Source: Saccharopolyspora shandongensis
GTDB lineage: Bacteria; Actinomycetota; Actinomycetes; Mycobacteriales; Pseudonocardiaceae
Reading direction: 5' to 3'
DNA length: 64,000 nt
NCBI RefSeq assembly: GCF_900106995.1
Contig: NZ_FNOK01000012.1
Location: forward strand, 141,550 to 205,549
Numbering within the stretch: the stretch's first letter is position 1; each line of letters begins with the position of its first letter. The notes beneath the pieces are model-generated. The model saw only the letters and a program-made list of their open reading frames with translations. It was not told where the DNA came from and ran no database searches. This document shows, piece by piece, positions 1 to 8,217 of this stretch. The position numbers and the translations under genes were made by a program.

Positions 1-711
1 CGACGGGTCCGGGTCGGCGAGAAATGCCTGCGGCACGAGACCCCAGCTGCCCAGGGTCAACGCGGCGGCCGCCCGCTCGGAGACGGTCGCGTCGTGCGCC
101 AAGCGTCGCATCCGCTGGGCTTGCTCGCCCCGGAACTCGACGAGTTCGGGCGCGCGCATGAGGTACCCCATGGCACCGACTGCGGCCTTGCGCACGGCGT
201 CGTCCGCATCGTCGAGGAAGGGCAGCACGGCGAAGTAGAGGTCGCGACGGATCGCCCGGCATGCCGCAGCCGCCTGCGCGTCCTCGTCCTCTTCGTCTTC
301 GTCCTCGTCGTCGTCCTCGTCGTCTTCGTCGATGTCTTCGTCTTCATCCCAGTAGAAGACCGACTCGGCGAGGGAACCGAGCCAGTCCAGAAGCGCGGCC
401 CGCAGCGGACGTTCGCGGTCATCCCAAGGCAGGGCGCTCTCACAGCGGGTCATCGTGCGTGGATCGTCGAGAATCCCTGCGACGAACAGAGCGGCCGGCG
501 CTGTGACCGAGTAGAGCGAGCCCTGATGCAGCACGGCAGCGTCGAGGTATCCGAGCGCTGCGCCGCATCGCTGCGGATCCTCGCTCAGCAGGTCCAGCAA
601 CATGTTCGGTGCGTCTGCGGCATCGCCGTATGCGTGGTGCAGAGCGGCCCAGTCCGTGCTCCTGATCATGGAGCGTGCGTCGATCACCCGATGAGCGTAG
701 TCACAGGACAT
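1..711 (-). CDS. HEAT-repeat-like protein, C-terminus cut by window edge
   Basis: About 237 residues are visible before the reading frame leaves the left edge. Residues 1-120 are helical and Leu/Ala-rich. Residues 122-144 are an almost purely Asp/Glu tract starting WDEDEDIDED. Residues 155-230 contain helix pairs of HEAT type (for example DDADDAVRKAAVGAMGYL). ATG at 711 is the first usable start after an in-frame stop; no strong ribosome site is visible. HEAT proteins of this sort in actinomycetes are usually uncharacterised scaffolds. Function unknown. Confidence 0.7.
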   Translation of the reverse strand, partial: MSCDYAHRVIDARSMIRSTDWAALHHAYGDAADAPNMLLDLLSEDPQRCGAALGYLDAAVLHQGSLYSVTAPAALFVAGILDDPRTMTRCESALPWDDRERPLRAALLDWLGSLAESVFYWDEDEDIDEDDEDDDEDEDEEDEDAQAAAACRAIRRDLYFAVLPFLDDADDAVRKAAVGAMGYLMRAPELVEFRGEQAQRMRRLAHDATVSERAAAALTLGSWGLVPQAFLADPDPS

Positions 712-792
712 GAGCAGTTTCCAGCGAACACGGACCAGGTGCTCGACGCCTGCGCCTGATCACGCGTGACAGGCAGGGCGTCCGCGCGAATG

Positions 793-828
793 CCCCACGC
801 TGCAGCCCGAAACGGGTTCGGCGTGGGG
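793..828. terminator. Stem-loop downstream of the TetR gene
   Basis: An 8-bp arm CCCCACGC at 793-800 pairs with GCGTGGGG at 821-828, enclosing a second small GCCCG/CGGG helix. It lies just past the end of the leftward TetR gene, so it may terminate that transcript. There is no clear U-tract. The rest of 712-910 holds no gene that I can support. Confidence 0.45.
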
Positions 829-910
829 TGCGTCTGTCGTTGTGAGCTCGTCGACCGGTCGCGGTCCCCGAATCGTCCGCTTTCCGGTGCTCGCCTGGCG
901 GAATGTCGTG

Positions 911-1492
911 TCACTGGCGAACTTCTGCTCCGGAGATGGCCGCGTCGATCATGCCGATGAGAGCTTCTTCGAGCTCCCGGCGAGCCGGTAGATCCAGGTC
1001 CGGCGGGGTCCAGATGGGTCGGGCGCTGATTCCGTCGGCTGCGGCCAGGACGACCCTCTGGGTCGCGGTGGGGACGCCATCGGCGTCTATGTCGCTCTGC
1101 CATCGCCGCTCGTCCTCCCTGACGATGTCGAGAACCTCCGGCACCGCGAGGAGTTGGGCGATGAGGCTGAGCCGTTCGAGGGCTTCGTCGCCGCCCAGCG
1201 GGACGAGGCTTGCCCGGACGTAGGCGCGGGTGAGCCGTCCGGGGGTGCCCTCGGGGTCGGTGATCCGCGCGAGTACGGCGTCGCGGAAGGCGTCGATCTG
1301 TTCCTGGGCGAGTGCGACGAGCAGGGCCTGCTTGCTGGCGAAGTGGTACACCAGGCCGCCCTTGGAGACGCCGGCGTGGCGGGCGATGGCGTCGAGTGTC
1401 GCGCCGACGCCTTGACGACTGATGACGTGTGCGGCGGCATCGAGCAGCAGCCGGCGAGTGTCCTCGGGCGTCCGTCCGGTTGTGCGACCCAT
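911..1492 (-). CDS. TetR/AcrR-family transcriptional repressor
   Basis: A 193-residue TetR-type repressor. The N-terminal helix-turn-helix is clear (GVGATLDAIARHAGVSKGGL followed by VYHFASKQALL, about residues 25-55), and the C-terminal half is the usual variable ligand-binding domain. An ATG 18 codons upstream exists, but the start at 1492 has a GGGAAG ribosome site and gives the usual short basic leader (MGRTTGRTPEDTRR). It is divergent from the MFS transporter at 1571, with a palindrome between them, so it very probably represses that transporter and itself until a drug or metabolite binds. Confidence 0.9.
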   Translation of the reverse strand: MGRTTGRTPEDTRRLLLDAAAHVISRQGVGATLDAIARHAGVSKGGLVYHFASKQALLVALAQEQIDAFRDAVLARITDPEGTPGRLTRAYVRASLVPLGGDEALERLSLIAQLLAVPEVLDIVREDERRWQSDIDADGVPTATQRVVLAAADGISARPIWTPPDLDLPARRELEEALIGMIDAAISGAEVRQ

Positions 1493-1544
1493 GTGCCCAT
1501 TCTTCCCGCCGCCCGTCAAGGGACCGGCACTACATGGAAACTGC

Positions 1545-1558
1545 ACCGACTAGTCAGT
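1545..1558. promoter_or_regulatory. Putative TetR operator
   Basis: The sequence ACCGACTAGTCAGT is a 14-bp palindrome with one mismatched pair around the perfect core GACTAGTC. It sits in the 78-bp gap between the divergent TetR and MFS genes, 13 bases before the MFS start codon. This is the position expected of an operator controlling both genes. The assignment rests on symmetry and position only. Confidence 0.6.
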
Positions 1559-1570
1559 ACAGTATTGAGC

Positions 1571-3208
1571 ATGAGTACTGCCCCCGCAGCACGTGAGTGC
1601 CGGCTTTCGCCGCGTCGCCGCTGGGCGGCGCTGTCGATCCTGGCGATCGCCGTGTTCGTGCTCGCGATCGACAACACGGTCCTCTACCTCGCGGTTCCGT
1701 CGCTGACCGCAGACCTCGCACCAACGGCGACCCAGATCCTCTGGATCGGCGACGTCTACTCCCTCGCGCTCGCCGGTCTGCTGATCGTCATGGGATCGCT
1801 GGCCGACCGGATCGGCCGCAAGCGCCTGCTGCTGATCGGCTCCGCCGCCTTCGGCGCGGCATCGCTGCTGGCGGCGCTGTCGACCAGCGCGGCCATGCTG
1901 ATCGCCGCACGGCTGCTGCTCGGCATCGCCGGGGCAGCTCTGATGCCGTCGACGCTGTCGTTGATCCGCAACATCTTCACCGACCGGAGCGAGCGGACCC
2001 GCGCGATCGCGATCTGGTCCGCTGCCGTCGGCGCCGGGGCGGCGATCGGCCCGTTGATGGGTGGTGCGCTGTTGGAGCACTTCTCCTGGGGTTCGGTGTT
2101 CCTGATCAACCTGCCGATCATGGCGGTGCTGATCGTGGGTGGTGCGTGGTTGCTGCCCGAGTCGCGCGACCCGGCCCCCGGCCCGTTCGACCCGGCATCC
2201 GCGCTGCTGTCGATGGCCGCGATCGTGCCGGTGGTGTGGGCGATCAAGCACACCTTGGCGAGCGGCATCGACCTCGCCGGCGTGGCCGCGCTGGTCGCCG
2301 GGATCGTCGCAGGGGTGGTGTTCGTGCGCCGCCAGCGCCGCCTGGACAGTCCGTTGATCGACGTCGCGCTGTTCGCACGTCCGGCGTTCAGCGGATCGGT
2401 CCTGTCCTGCTTCCTGGCCGTGTTCGCGCTGGTCGGGCTGCTGTTCTTCTTCTCCCAGTACCTGCAGCTGGTGCGCGGGTTCAGCCCGCTGCAGGCAGGG
2501 CTCGGGGAGCTGCCCACCACGCTGTCGGCGATCGCCGTCGTGGCCGTCGTCGGCCGGGTGACCCGGCGGTTGGGCGTCGGCCGGGCGATCGCGGTGAGCC
2601 TGCTGCTGGTCAGCGCCGGCCTGGTCGGCGTCGCCGTGGCCGAGGGCCTGCCCGGGTACGTCTGGCTGGCGCTCGCGCTGGTCGCGGTCGGGCTGGGGGT
2701 GGGTCTCGGCCAGACCGTCGCCACCGATGCGGTGGTCTCCTCGGTGCCGCCGCGCAAGGCCGGTGCGGCATCGGCGGTGGCGGAGACCGCGTTCGAGCTC
2801 AGTGCCGCGATGGGGATCGCGATCCTCGGCTCGATCGTCTCGCTGGTCTACCGCGCGGGAATGACCCTGCCGGCCGAGCTGGACCCGCTGCAGCGGGAGG
2901 CGATCACCGAGTCGCTCGCCTCGGCGACCGCGGCGCTACCGCCGGACTCGCCCGTCCTCGACGCCGCCCGGCAGGCGTTCACCGAGGCCATGCAGACCAC
3001 CTCGCTGATCGCCGCCGCGATCACCCTCGCCGCAGCCGTCGTCGCCTGGCGCACCATCCCATCCACCGTCGACGCCGAGCGCACACCCGCGAGCCCCGTG
3101 CACGAGGCACGGACCGGACGGCCGTCGGACCGCCTCGTCCAGAGCGAGCTTTCCCCATCCAGCAGCACAGGCGACTCACGACGTGGGTCCGAACGTGCTC
3201 ACGGCTAG
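1571..3208 (+). CDS. MFS drug/H+ antiporter, DHA2 (QacA/SmvA-like)
   Basis: A 545-residue membrane transporter of the 14-helix DHA2 type, expected to export cationic or amphipathic drugs using the proton gradient. It has the first-loop motif A form GSLADRIGRKRLLLIG (about residues 82-97), the helix-1 aspartate in FVLAIDNTVLYLAVP, and motif-C-like GAGAAIGPLMGG. ATG at 1571 is chosen because longer frames would run over the TetR gene and operator. The last about 60 residues form a polar Ser/Arg-rich tail. It is probably regulated by the adjacent TetR protein. Confidence 0.92.
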   Translation: MSTAPAARECRLSPRRRWAALSILAIAVFVLAIDNTVLYLAVPSLTADLAPTATQILWIGDVYSLALAGLLIVMGSLADRIGRKRLLLIGSAAFGAASLLAALSTSAAMLIAARLLLGIAGAALMPSTLSLIRNIFTDRSERTRAIAIWSAAVGAGAAIGPLMGGALLEHFSWGSVFLINLPIMAVLIVGGAWLLPESRDPAPGPFDPASALLSMAAIVPVVWAIKHTLASGIDLAGVAALVAGIVAGVVFVRRQRRLDSPLIDVALFARPAFSGSVLSCFLAVFALVGLLFFFSQYLQLVRGFSPLQAGLGELPTTLSAIAVVAVVGRVTRRLGVGRAIAVSLLLVSAGLVGVAVAEGLPGYVWLALALVAVGLGVGLGQTVATDAVVSSVPPRKAGAASAVAETAFELSAAMGIAILGSIVSLVYRAGMTLPAELDPLQREAITESLASATAALPPDSPVLDAARQAFTEAMQTTSLIAAAITLAAAVVAWRTIPSTVDAERTPASPVHEARTGRPSDRLVQSELSPSSSTGDSRRGSERAHG

Positions 3209-3239
3209 ACGAAGGAGAAGACCGGATGTCGCAGTAGCA

Positions 3240-3548
3240 GCAGCCGCGGAAGATCATGCCCCTGAAGCGGTTCGTGTGTGGGTTTTCGTGACCACACCCA
3301 TCTGATGGGTCGTTGACCTTGCCGCGCTTGGAGCGAGACGCGCACCGATTGAACACCTGAAATGAGCTGCCCTGGGTTTCGCAGAGCCCGATTAGAACAG
3401 TCGAATCGCGGCACTTGCGGCAACTTGCCGAACACGGCAGCGGATGACCACGGGCGAACTCGCAACGGTCGGGCAGCAGTGCGGCGAATTGGTCCCACAA
3501 GGGGTTGGTCAGCCATGATGGCGGGGCAGGCACAATAGCGGTGACCAT
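3240..3548 (-). pseudogene. Degenerate IS5-family transposase, N-terminal remnant
   Basis: Reading leftward from the ATG at 3548 gives MVTAIVPAPPSWLTNPLWDQ then FAALLPDR, the typical opening of IS5-family (IS112/IS1647-like) DDE transposases. About 40 codons in, the similarity moves to another frame (VFGKLPQVPRFDCSN, resembling VFDKLVQVLRFGCSY). The catalytic domain is absent. It is therefore a frameshifted, truncated relic. It lies in the stretch without intact genes between the MFS gene and the regulator at 3704. Confidence 0.65.
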
Positions 3549-3587
3549 GGGGCGTCAGCAGCCTCATGGTCACCGCTATTGTGCCTG
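3527..3587. repeat. Perfect 23-bp inverted repeat (head-to-head transposase starts)
   Basis: Positions 3527-3549 are the exact reverse complement of 3565-3587, with a 15-nt spacer (3550-3564). Each arm carries the first seven codons of the IS5-type transposase (ATGGTCACCGCTATTGTGCC). The left arm reads leftward into the relic and the right arm reads rightward but loses similarity after about nine codons. It looks like a leftover of two head-to-head element ends. Confidence 0.85.
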
Positions 3588-3638
3588 CGTCACATCCCCG
3601 GGCGTCCCGCCACCAATGGCTTGCCCCCTAAACCAATA

Positions 3639-3654
3639 TGTGATGCAATTCACA
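3639..3654. promoter_or_regulatory. CRP/GlxR-like binding site
   Basis: TGTGATGCAATTCACA matches the CRP half-sites TGTGA-N6-TCACA exactly. Actinobacterial cAMP receptor proteins (Crp/GlxR) recognise this form. It lies 50 bp upstream of the regulator start at 3704, so cAMP control of that regulator is plausible. Confidence 0.55.
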
Positions 3655-3703
3655 TTGCGGTCGGATACGATGACGTTGAACTGCTGACAAGGAGGTCAGC
3701 CTA

Positions 3704-5470
3704 ATGCTCCGGGGGCATGACCGCGGTATCCTCTCGCTTGAGGCTGCTCACGACCGGTTCTTCGAGGTTGGCGAGGTCTCCCAGGATGCGGTACGGCGAG
3801 CGATCACGGAATCCTGGCGCAGGTCGCAGGCCTACGGCGTCGACATTGACGATCTTCGGCCACCGTACAACTGCGATATCGATGTTGAAAGTCGGCTCCT
3901 GCGCTCCGCGCAGCCGGTGCTCGACCGCCTCGAACAGGAGCTGTCCGGTGTTTCCATGAGCGTGATACTCACGGACGCGAACGCGTGGGTAATCGCGCGC
4001 CGCACTGGCGACCGACTCCTCGACCGGAAGTTGGACCGTATTCAGTTGGCCCCGGGATTCAGCTACGCCGAACAACATGTCGGCACCAACGGGATCGGAT
4101 CGGCGATTGAAGCGGGTCGAGCATTCCACGTATTCGGGAGTGAGCATTTCTCTGGGTCATTGCGGAACTTTTCCTGCTCGGGCGCACCGATCCGCAATCC
4201 GCTCACCGGTCAACTAATCGGCATTATTGATGTCACCTGCAAGAGTCCCGACGCGACGCCGTTGATGAGCGCGCTGGTCCAGGAAGCGGCCAGGGACATC
4301 GAGCAGCGGCTGCTGGATCTTGCTGGTGAGAGCGAGCGTGTACTGCTGAACGAATTCCTCGCGGCCCACCATCGCAAAGGCAAGGCGATTGTGACGATCA
4401 GCAATGATGTGGTCATCAGCAACGCGGCGGCAGCCCAGATGCTGGACCCCAGCGACCACGTCCTGCTTCGCGAGAAGGTGGCCGAACTAACCAGTTCTGG
4501 TCACGACGCTGTCGGTCATGCCACCCTCAACCGCGGACACGACGTGACTCTGCGTTGCCGGCCGATCTTTTTCTCTTCTGAGCGGGCTGGGGCGGTGCTC
4601 GAGATCAGCCACAAGACCGACATCAGGAAGTCCAAGCTACAAGCGCGTCCAACCCTGCCCCAGCTCGGTCTCAAGGGCAGCAGCCCGGTGTTTCGCAATG
4701 TGTGCTCGGAAGTCGAAGAGCACTGTTGGCAACGGTCGTGGGTGTTGATCACGGGGGAGCCTGGCGTGGGCAAGCTTGCGCTCGCCCAGGCCGCCCACCG
4801 ATGCTGTTTCCCGGCCGCTCGACTGGTCGTTGTCGATGCGGTCGACCTGACCCGGTCCGACGGGGATCAGAGGAGAAGCCTGGGCGTCGAGCTCGGGGAG
4901 TGCGGCACCCTGGTGTTTCGCCATGTCGACCGCTTGAGCCCGGCAATGGCGCGTGAGCTCGTGGAGATCGCCAGCTCGGTGAAGGGGCAGGCCGGTGGCT
5001 CGTGGGGCGTTGCGACAGCGAACAATCCGGGAGCGGTTGACGCTGATTTGATGCGGATGTTCTCGGCCACTGTCACGGTGCCGCCCCTTCGGCACCGAGC
5101 CGACGACATTGCTGAGCTTGTTCCGGAACTCCTGCGTCGCCTCGCTGGCAGAGACAACGTCACCTGTGGCGCGCCGGCGATGCGGATTCTGCAGCGAGCG
5201 CTGTGGCCCAACAACGTCACTGAACTCGCAGAAGCGCTGCGCGCGGCGCTGAAGAGGCGGCGTGCCGGCGAGATCGCACCGCGAGATCTACCGGAGTCCT
5301 GCCAGGCGGTCACTCACCGAGTGCTCACCAACTGGGAAGCGCTCGAACGTGACGCTCTCGTCCGAGCGCTGAACGAGGTGGACGGCGACAAGATGCGCGC
5401 GGCCTCGCTGCTGGGCATCTCGCGAGCGACCATCTACCGAAAGATCAAGTTGTACGGCATCTCGGCATGA
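3704..5470 (+). CDS. GAF/AAA/Fis-type activator (AcoR-like), sigma-54 motif missing
   Basis: A 588-residue regulator with a GAF sensor (about residues 75-205, including YAEQHVGTNGIGSAIEAGRA), a middle PAS-like region, a degenerate AAA domain near residue 350 (GEPGVGKLALAQA) and a Fis-type helix-turn-helix at the C-terminus (KMRAASLLGISRATIYRKI). The GAFTGA loop that contacts sigma-54 is absent, as known for actinobacterial members that work without sigma-54. The start has an excellent AAGGAGGT ribosome site. Relatives usually sit beside alcohol, acetoin or alkane oxidation operons. None is here, so it is an orphan. Its GC content appears lower than that of its neighbours. Confidence 0.85.
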   Translation: MLRGHDRGILSLEAAHDRFFEVGEVSQDAVRRAITESWRRSQAYGVDIDDLRPPYNCDIDVESRLLRSAQPVLDRLEQELSGVSMSVILTDANAWVIARRTGDRLLDRKLDRIQLAPGFSYAEQHVGTNGIGSAIEAGRAFHVFGSEHFSGSLRNFSCSGAPIRNPLTGQLIGIIDVTCKSPDATPLMSALVQEAARDIEQRLLDLAGESERVLLNEFLAAHHRKGKAIVTISNDVVISNAAAAQMLDPSDHVLLREKVAELTSSGHDAVGHATLNRGHDVTLRCRPIFFSSERAGAVLEISHKTDIRKSKLQARPTLPQLGLKGSSPVFRNVCSEVEEHCWQRSWVLITGEPGVGKLALAQAAHRCCFPAARLVVVDAVDLTRSDGDQRRSLGVELGECGTLVFRHVDRLSPAMARELVEIASSVKGQAGGSWGVATANNPGAVDADLMRMFSATVTVPPLRHRADDIAELVPELLRRLAGRDNVTCGAPAMRILQRALWPNNVTELAEALRAALKRRRAGEIAPRDLPESCQAVTHRVLTNWEALERDALVRALNEVDGDKMRAASLLGISRATIYRKIKLYGISA

Positions 5471-5767
5471 TGCGCGCCGTTGGCGGGTGGCCCGTGGCTC
5501 TGTTGGGATCGAGCGCCTAGCGGTCGTTGGTGGACGTCGGGACTCCCAGGAGTCATGAGCGCTGCCGACAGTCGGGGCAGCAAGATCGCCCTGGTGGCCG
5601 GCAATGATGTATCGGCCCTGCTCTTGGTTCGCCGCTGCGGCTGGGCGCCCGTCGCAAAGTGAGACGACGACGTGGGTCCTACGGCCCTAGCGTCATTTGC
5701 GTCGACCCCGGAGAAACCCCGGACAAGGCGACGATGGTCAACCCGAATTACGCCCAAGGTGATCAAG
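5471..5767. other. Intergenic stretch without a supported gene
   Basis: Short open frames occur on both strands, but none has a ribosome site or recognisable protein. It separates the orphan regulator from the two hypothetical genes at 5768 and 6107. It may be relic mobile DNA, but I see no terminal repeats to prove it. Confidence 0.5.
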
Positions 5768-6079
5768 GTGAGCACGATTCCCCGAGTAACCTTCACCGAA
5801 GCCCGATACAGGGTGCTGAGCGCCGTGTCAGAAGGCGAGATCTGCTACCACAACGGTCTCACTCAACCCGCCCTGGGATATGACTGGGTGGCGGGCCTAT
5901 CCCGACGAATGGCCGACGACGTTCGTCACGACCTGCACAGTCTGTGGGCTGCGGATCTGATCAACATCGACACGCACCGCCTGTTCGTGGGACCGGGCCA
6001 CAGGGTCGTGATCACGCCCAAGGGGTACCAGGTGTTCCGCCAGTGGGCGGCGGCTGCCAGTCATGATCGCGCGACGTAG
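5768..6079 (+). CDS. Small winged-helix-like protein
   Basis: A 103-residue protein starting at GTG 5768 (STIPRVTFTEARYRVLSAVS). The pattern of helices followed by a basic hairpin (DDVRHDLHSLWAADLINIDT, then HRVVITPKGYQVFRQW) resembles a winged helix, as in small transcription factors found on actinomycete integrative elements. An AAGG ribosome-site candidate lies about 10 bases upstream. An upstream extension in the same frame lacks such a site. It is followed 27 bases later by the gene at 6107, so the two may be cotranscribed. Function unknown. Confidence 0.6.
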   Translation: MSTIPRVTFTEARYRVLSAVSEGEICYHNGLTQPALGYDWVAGLSRRMADDVRHDLHSLWAADLINIDTHRLFVGPGHRVVITPKGYQVFRQWAAAASHDRAT

Positions 6080-6106
6080 CGACAAAGATCGCCAAAGGAA
6101 ACAGAG

Positions 6107-6601
6107 ATGGAGGTGAAACCGGTGCTGGTCCGCACCCGGCCGGAACGAGCCGATGGCCCGCGACACCGACGCTACCCGGGGGCTTCCCCGTCCGGGGCGA
6201 CGGAGGTTTTGCGGTTCGGTCAGCGCTATGCGGACCTCTGCGATCGTCGCCTGGCGGACAGGCTGATCCTCGAGGATGCGGCAGAGGAGAGCGGGGAGCT
6301 CTCGGTTCACGAACGCATCACATGCCACTTCCACCGGCGCTGGGTGCACGAGTGCATCAGCTCGCCAGTGCACGTGATCATCCTGACCGGACATCGATGG
6401 TGTCGGCACTGTGAGGCCGAGGCCTCGGTCGCGGTCGACGAACTGACGGGTTCGGTCGCCGTAACCTGCACGCGTTGCCGCCGGTCCCCCGGCACGGCGG
6501 CAACGCGGCAGATCCTTCGCACCTGCCACGCCAGCCTGGTCGCCGCCAGGGAGAGCCGCCGCGCGCAGGCGGCAGAGAAGCGTACAACGACGGCAGCCTG
6601 A
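6107..6601 (+). CDS. Cys-rich, zinc-ribbon-like hypothetical protein
   Basis: A 164-residue protein with an AAGGA ribosome site at the right distance. Two CxxC pairs (WCRHCEAE and VTCTRCRRS), 25-30 residues apart around residues 110-140, suggest a zinc ribbon. Additional Cys/His residues sit in ITCHFHRRWVHEC. The C-terminus is Arg/Ala-rich and probably helical. It follows the winged-helix gene closely, and such pairs are common in accessory DNA of actinomycetes. No functional assignment is justified. Confidence 0.6.
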   Translation: MEVKPVLVRTRPERADGPRHRRYPGASPSGATEVLRFGQRYADLCDRRLADRLILEDAAEESGELSVHERITCHFHRRWVHECISSPVHVIILTGHRWCRHCEAEASVAVDELTGSVAVTCTRCRRSPGTAATRQILRTCHASLVAARESRRAQAAEKRTTTAA

Positions 6602-6749
6602 CGGTTGCCCTGTGCCATCCGCAATCGATTCGTTCAGCGAACGCCGTGGTCGTGGTGTCCGTTTCTGCCGTAGTGGGTGTCCAGCTGAGACCATCAGCTT
6701 CGTGGGACGCCGCCTACCTACGCCCGGAAGCGAGGCTGCCTCGTGAAGT

Positions 6750-7622
6750 TCACGCGCCCGCGTAGCGGAGACCGGTCCGGCGCAGCACGACCCACTGCTC
6801 GCCGGGCCGGTCCACGACGACCGGGTACCAGCGCGGCTGCAGCACCGCGTGCAACTCCTCGCCCCGGCTGATCAGCGAGCTCACCGCGGGTTCGCCCACG
6901 ACGATCAGGGCCGACCAGTCGATGTGCGCCATGAGGTAGTCCTCGGTGACGCCGAACCGGGATTCCAGGAGCGTGACCACGTCGTGGCCGGTGTCCGGGC
7001 CTGACTGGACATCGCTGATGTCGGGCACCTCGACGTCCTCGTCCTCTTCTTCCTCGTCGACGATGTGCTCGCTGACTTCTTCCTCGCCGGCGGCGTCGTC
7101 TTCCTCGTCGGCGGTGTACTCGTCGTCTTCGTCTTCGTCGCGCTGCTCGGACCACACGTACTTGTCGAGTTTGTAAATGCGCTCGCACACGTCGAAAGCC
7201 TGGTCATCGGAGAGGATCAGCGTCACCGTGCGGCCGTTGACCAGGGTGAACGTCAGTTCCGCTTCCGGGGTTCCGCTGGTGCCGGGTTCGGCCTCGACGT
7301 TCCCGGCGACTTCCTCGCAGAGATCGGAATCGGCGGGGCTCTCGCTTCCCACGCCCAGCGAGGGGAGGTTCGCGGCCATCTCCACCACGCAGCGCGCGGC
7401 GGTCCAGAACGCCTCCTTGTCCCGGAATTCCTTGCGGCTGCTGGTCAGCGTCCGGCCGAATCCCAACGTCTCGACGCGCGCATCCACCGTGCCGGTGCTG
7501 GTCTCGTTCTCCCAGATGGCGGTGACCGTGACGTTGTTGGCCAGCCGCTTCCGGTAGTTCTCGATGTGACCGTGCTGGGCGAGCTCCCAGCCGCGAACCT
7601 TCTGAGGCCAAGCGTCTTTCAC
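6750..7622 (-). CDS. Hypothetical protein with long acidic tract
   Basis: A 290-residue soluble protein of unknown function. GTG at 7622 has an AAGGGAA ribosome site; an extension upstream to 7817 is possible but looks non-coding. Residues 30-155 seem to be beta-rich (VTVTAIWENETSTGTVDARV and LTFTLVNGRTVTLILSDDQ). Residues 161-200 are a nearly continuous Asp/Glu region (QRDEDEDDEYTADEEDD...). The C-terminus is hydrophobic (ALIVVGEPAVSSLI). No signal peptide. It is divergent from the ROK operon. Confidence 0.7.
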   Translation of the reverse strand: MKDAWPQKVRGWELAQHGHIENYRKRLANNVTVTAIWENETSTGTVDARVETLGFGRTLTSSRKEFRDKEAFWTAARCVVEMAANLPSLGVGSESPADSDLCEEVAGNVEAEPGTSGTPEAELTFTLVNGRTVTLILSDDQAFDVCERIYKLDKYVWSEQRDEDEDDEYTADEEDDAAGEEEVSEHIVDEEEEDEDVEVPDISDVQSGPDTGHDVVTLLESRFGVTEDYLMAHIDWSALIVVGEPAVSSLISRGEELHAVLQPRWYPVVVDRPGEQWVVLRRTGLRYAGA

Positions 7623-7944
7623 CGCGGGATTCCCTTCGGACGACCGGTACGTCGTTCCGTTCGACGTGCCGCGAACCGCGATCGTTCCCGCGGACTCCCA
7701 CCGTCCACAGTGGTCAGATCTCGGTCCGGTCAACCGGCGCGCTGGACGGGACCGGATCTCCTGGGGGATCCCCATCAGGCGGTAGGCGCTCTCGCGCAAG
7801 CACTCCGGGCGCACCACGATCCGCAGCGGAGCGGCCTCGACCGAGGCGGCGGTAGGTGGTGCCTTCCAGCTTCAGGGCCGTGGCGCGTTCCGGCAGGATG
7901 CCGAGAGGCGGCCGGGGCGACAAGCGCGGCCACCCCTCTGCCCG

Positions 7945-8103
7945 TCACGCTGGGTGTGCCGAGGGGACGGCCTGTCGTTCCGGCGAACCTTCGGGCTGCC
8001 GCCGGTCACGATACGTGGCCAGCAGTGCCAGCGCGACGACGGCTTGCACCGCCACGGCCGCTGCCTGCAGCTTGAGCAGTCGCTCTAACACGGTCGATGT
8101 CAC
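7945..8103 (-). CDS. Possible small single-pass membrane peptide
   Basis: A 52-residue frame from GTG 8103. Residues about 10-30 form one hydrophobic segment (LQAAAVAVQAVVALALLATY), followed by a charged Arg/Glu-rich tail. The ribosome site is weak. It lies alone in the 595-bp space between 7622 and the ROK gene; the remainder of that space shows nothing else I can support. It may be spurious. Confidence 0.35.
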   Translation of the reverse strand: MTSTVLERLLKLQAAAVAVQAVVALALLATYRDRRQPEGSPERQAVPSAHPA

Positions 8104-8181
8104 TGCTCGTGATCGGTTCGTGGCTTTCAGGAGTGGGCGAAAGGCGTTGTGGGGCTTGGGGATTTTGGCGGCGGCGAAGTA

Positions 8182-8217
8182 TTGGAAACTTACTTCGGAT
8201 GCCGTATAAAGTTACGC
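8182..8217 (+). promoter_or_regulatory. Promoter of the ROK operon, likely leaderless
   Basis: TTGGAA at 8182-8187 and TATAAA at 8205-8210 are separated by 17 bases, a good housekeeping-sigma arrangement. Transcription would begin near 8217-8218, at the ATG itself, so the mRNA is probably leaderless. This agrees with the absence of a ribosome site. An inverted pair AACTT (8187-8191) / AAGTT (8209-8213) spans the promoter and could be the repressor's own operator. Confidence 0.6.

Noticed and set aside
7034..7140. Serine- or valine-rich proteins read opposite the acidic tract at 7034-7140
   Set aside because: They are antisense readings of the GAC/GAG/GAA codons of the acidic protein on the minus strand and have no ribosome sites.
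7714..7923. Possible Arg/Pro-rich protein upstream of the acidic protein
   Set aside because: No ribosome site, composition typical of non-coding high-GC frames, and no recognisable motif.
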